Source: Verrucomicrobiota bacterium
GTDB lineage: Bacteria; Verrucomicrobiota; Verrucomicrobiia; Limisphaerales; JACRJY01
NCBI GenBank assembly: GCA_016235585.1
Contig: JACRJY010000157.1
Location: 1-64,000, forward strand
DNA length: 64,000 nucleotides
Direction of reading: 5' to 3'
The first letter of the stretch is position 1. Every line of letters begins with the position of its first letter. A program made the position numbers and the translations under genes. Shown piece after piece: positions 61,962-64,000 of the stretch. The notes under the pieces were generated by a model, which saw only the letters and a list, made by a program, of their open reading frames with translations, did not search any database and was not told where the DNA came from.

Positions 61962-63464
61962 ATGAGCAACACGCCGCTTCACCACTCCGCCGCGCGCCGC
62001 TGGCGCGCGTGGGGGCTTTTGCTGGCATCCGGTGCGCTGCTGGTCGTCAACGCCGCCGCGCAGAGCACGCTTTCCGACTGGATCGGCAAGCCGCTCGACG
62101 AAATCCGCGCGGCGGCGGAGAAGGGCGACCCGATTCCCCAGCGCATCCTTGCCGACGCGCACTTGAGCGGCGAGGGCGTCGCCAAAGACCCCGCCGAGGC
62201 CGCCAAGTGGCTGCGCCGCGCGGCGGAGCAGAAGGACGCGCTTTCGCAATACACGATCGGCCTGCTCTACGACGTGGGCGAGGGCGTGACGCAGGACAAG
62301 CGCGAGGCCGTGCGCTGGTATCGGCTCGCGGCGGATCAGAATCTGCCCGAGGCGCAATACAATCTGGGCGCGGCCTACGCCGCCGGCTCCGGGCTGGATC
62401 AGGATTTTCACGAGGCGGTGCGGTGGTTTCAAAAGGCCGCCGAGCAGGGCGACCTGCAGGCGCAGACCGCGCTGGGCCTGGCGTTGCGCGAGGGCAAGGG
62501 CGCGGAGAAAAACCCCGCCGAGGCCGCGAAGTGGTTCCGCCGCGCCGGCTACGAGGGCGATCCGGTGGCGCAGTTCTACCTCGGCCTCATGCACCATGAC
62601 GGCGAGGGGGTGACCAAGGATTACGAGGACGCGGCCAAGTGGTTCCGCCGCTCCGCCGAACAGGGCCACGCGGGCGCGCAGTATTATTATGGCACCGCCT
62701 GCATGCTGGGCGAGGGCGTGCCGCAGTCCCCGGCGGAGGCCGCCGCGTGGTTTGAAAAGGCCGCCACGCAGGGCCACGCGCTCGCGCAGTATCAACTGGG
62801 AAAATCCCAGTTGAGCGGCACGGGCACGAACGCCAGCCCCGCCGCCGCCTTCAAGTGGTTTGAAAAAGCCGCCGCGCAGGGCGAGCCAAACGCGCAGTTC
62901 CAGGTCGGCCTGGCCTATCAGACCGGGCGCGGCGTGGAGCCGGATCGCATGGCGTCGTTGAAGTGGCTGCGGCTCGCCGCCGCGCAGGGCAGCGCCGCCG
63001 CGCAGGACATCCTGCTCAATGACACCAACCTCCCGCCCTTCGAGGCCATCGCGCGGCCCGACCCGGAGCCGGCATCCGAGCCGAAAAAAACCGTTGAAGT
63101 AAAACCCGCGCCGCCCGCCGCCGTGGCTCCGCCGGCACCGATGCCGGGGCCAGATCGCCTGCCCACGGCGCTCGCGGTGTTCGCCGCGATCACCGCGCTG
63201 CTCGTGGCGCTGTTCGGCGCGCTGGCGATTTACTTCCTCAAGAGCCGGCTCTCCGGCCTTGAACACGAGCTGCGCGAGACCAAGCGCGAGCTGGCCCGCA
63301 CCAACACGCATCTCAACACCATGATCAACTACGTCGAGTCGCGCATGATTGCCGCCGGGCCGGCGGATCCAAAAGTCCTCGCGTCGCCCGCCGCCCCGCA
63401 GATCAGCGGGCCGGCCTCCGAAATCGCCGCCTTCAAGGCCCATCGCCCGCGTTCGGCAAAGTGA
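61962..63464 (+). CDS. Sel1-repeat protein with C-terminal membrane helix
   Basis: 500 residues. Hydrophobic N-terminus after the ATG at 61962 (WRAWGLLLASGALLVVNAAAQ), then about nine Sel1-type repeats of 36 residues (YTIGLLYDVGEGVTQDKREAVRWYRLAADQNLPEA and similar). After a Pro/Ala linker a transmembrane helix (TALAVFAAITALLVALFGALAIYFL) and a coiled coil follow. Sel1 repeats bind proteins; partner unknown. The ORF track start is further upstream and lacks support. Confidence 0.88.
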   Translation: MSNTPLHHSAARRWRAWGLLLASGALLVVNAAAQSTLSDWIGKPLDEIRAAAEKGDPIPQRILADAHLSGEGVAKDPAEAAKWLRRAAEQKDALSQYTIGLLYDVGEGVTQDKREAVRWYRLAADQNLPEAQYNLGAAYAAGSGLDQDFHEAVRWFQKAAEQGDLQAQTALGLALREGKGAEKNPAEAAKWFRRAGYEGDPVAQFYLGLMHHDGEGVTKDYEDAAKWFRRSAEQGHAGAQYYYGTACMLGEGVPQSPAEAAAWFEKAATQGHALAQYQLGKSQLSGTGTNASPAAAFKWFEKAAAQGEPNAQFQVGLAYQTGRGVEPDRMASLKWLRLAAAQGSAAAQDILLNDTNLPPFEAIARPDPEPASEPKKTVEVKPAPPAAVAPPAPMPGPDRLPTALAVFAAITALLVALFGALAIYFLKSRLSGLEHELRETKRELARTNTHLNTMINYVESRMIAAGPADPKVLASPAAPQISGPASEIAAFKAHRPRSAK

Positions 63465-63488
63465 TCCTCACCGGCACCGCCCGTTTCC

Positions 63489-63505
63489 GCCGGGCATCTC
63501 CCGGC
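63489..63505 (+). terminator. Weak terminator-like hairpin after the Sel1 gene
   Basis: GCCGGG and CCCGGC around CATCT, with no T run after it. It could end transcription before tRNA-Gly. Confidence 0.35.
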
Positions 63506-63529
63506 CATTGAGGCGGCGGAAAACAGGGC

Positions 63530-63558
63530 TTGCAATCAGGGGCGGATTACTTATTTTA
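63530..63558 (+). promoter_or_regulatory. Promoter of tRNA-Gly
   Basis: TTGCAA at 63530 and TATTTT at 63552, 16 bases apart, 16 bases before the tRNA. The local sequence around the -10 is AT-rich. Confidence 0.5.
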
Positions 63559-63573
63559 TCCGCGCTTCTGGAC

Positions 63574-63650
63574 GCGAGCGTAGCTCAGCCTGGTAGAGCA
63601 TCACGTTGCCAACGTGAGTGTCGAGGGTTCGAATCCCTTCGCTCGCTCCA
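63574..63650 (+). tRNA. tRNA-Gly (anticodon GCC)
   Basis: Acceptor GCGAGCG/CGCTCGC fully paired, D arm GCTC/GAGC, anticodon stem TCACG/CGTGA around TTGCCAA (anticodon GCC), T loop TTCGAAT, discriminator T, encoded CCA. Confidence 0.96.
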
Positions 63651-63920
63651 TTTTTCCATTCAAGGACTTGCGCGACCCGGCCAGATTTGGTCAGGCAAAA
63701 TGCCCGTCCGCTTTGAGGCCACCCGGGCTCGCACCGTGTTTCATCCGCGGCTGGAAAATCATGCCGCTGTGGCGTGCGCCGCCGGCGGGTGCCGGCAGCC
63801 GAATTCATCTTTGACAGCGTCACAGCCGGTTGGCAGTGTTCGGCTCCATTTGCGGGGAGAATGGGGCGTTTTTCCGCAGATGTCCGTCACCTTCGCCTCT
63901 TGAACCTGAATTGTTGAACT
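63651..63920. other. 270-base gap without a supported gene
   Basis: Several ORFs cross this gap but none shows a family pattern or good start; they look like shadows of GC-rich sequence. TTGACA at 63811 could be a -35 for the phosphofructokinase gene, but no convincing -10 follows. Confidence 0.4.
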
Positions 63921-64000
63921 ATGTCCGAACCGCTTGTTGGAAACCTGCTCGTCGCCCAGTCGGGCGGCCCCACCGCCGTCATTAACGCCAGCATCGCCGG
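63921..64000 (+). CDS. Phosphofructokinase family, N-terminal 26 codons (cut by window edge)
   Basis: MSEPLVGNLLVAQSGGPTAVINASIAG is the usual start of 6-phosphofructokinases of the pyrophosphate-dependent group (SGGPTAVINAS). The window ends within the glycine-rich loop, so whether it uses PPi or ATP cannot be told here. It continues beyond the right edge. Confidence 0.85.
   Translation, partial: MSEPLVGNLLVAQSGGPTAVINASIA

Noticed and set aside
58403-61972. 1189-codon minus-strand ORF opposite the heme protein at 58322
   Set aside because: Shadow frame. The plus strand there has signal peptide, propeller and heme motifs, while the minus translation has none.
63349-63903. 184-codon plus-strand ORF across tRNA-Gly
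   Set aside because: It runs through the tRNA gene and the end of the Sel1 gene in another frame, with no motif.

Overview
The window is about 64 kb of high-GC chromosome that looks verrucomicrobial (phylum Verrucomicrobiota, perhaps the Pedosphaera/Limisphaera side). That placement is inference. It rests on three very large secreted proteins with a beta-propeller-like body and a C-terminal CxxCH heme site of the PVC type, on secreted Gfo/Idh/MocA, sialidase-like and ceramidase-like proteins, on a surface beta-propeller repeat gene, and on numerous short GC-rich palindromic intergenic repeats. I see no phage or plasmid core, no CRISPR array and no intact transposase. The sequence is ordinary chromosome with three complete tRNAs, many housekeeping genes and a few accessory operons.

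Layout. 1-2346: pyruvate carboxylase, cut by the left edge. 2478-6202: a metal-uptake operon (small Cys/His membrane protein, coiled-coil porin, ZnuA-like binding protein, ABC-3 permease) with no ATPase gene. 6304-10709: radical SAM protein and the first large heme-binding dehydrogenase-like protein. 10780-10959: a cluster of palindromic repeats. 11051-16496: SMUG1-type glycosylase, then secreted or catabolic genes on the minus strand. 16706-23431: tRNA-Asp, a CocE-type hydrolase with a palindrome pair inside its reading frame, an HMA-like protein, a sulfite-oxidase-like enzyme, a beta-propeller gene broken by one in-frame TGA, a conserved hypothetical pair and an aminotransferase. 23519-34226: ExbB/ExbD/TonB-like genes, mnmE, pgsA, a TatA-PgpA fusion gene, pyrH, a MiaE-like gene, msrA, yacG, an M14-like peptidase and a CBS/DRTGG pyrophosphatase. 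34324-37792: an EF-hand secreted protein divergent from a CpxR/CpxA-like pair. 37862-38323: tRNA-Lys followed by an AT-richer scar ending in a tRNA-Asp 3' fragment. 38368-41709: the second large heme protein.

41921-46674 is the most interesting block. A membrane protein and a small winged-helix regulator form one operon. An IspH homologue plus four membrane proteins, three of which are tandem paralogues, form the next. Near-identical 15-bp palindromes sit upstream of both operons, the first of them between a consensus -35 element and a -10-like hexamer. A second self-contained regulon lies at 48618-51595: a GbsR/MarR regulator, a DCC thiol oxidoreductase, a DUF2071 protein, a methyltransferase and a membrane protein, with paired AATTTCTGT-type operators. 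51792-64000 is mostly housekeeping: dusB, a small overlapping toxin-antitoxin-like pair, ridA, an ABC ATPase, lepB, NUDIX, MFS, fabI, the third large heme protein, tag, a Sel1-repeat protein, tRNA-Gly and the start of a phosphofructokinase.

Start codons were chosen by hand and often differ from the longest ORF in the track, because many listed ORFs begin upstream of a clear signal peptide, an SD-like sequence or a four-base overlap with the previous gene. Domain assignments are from recognised motifs only; no database was searched.
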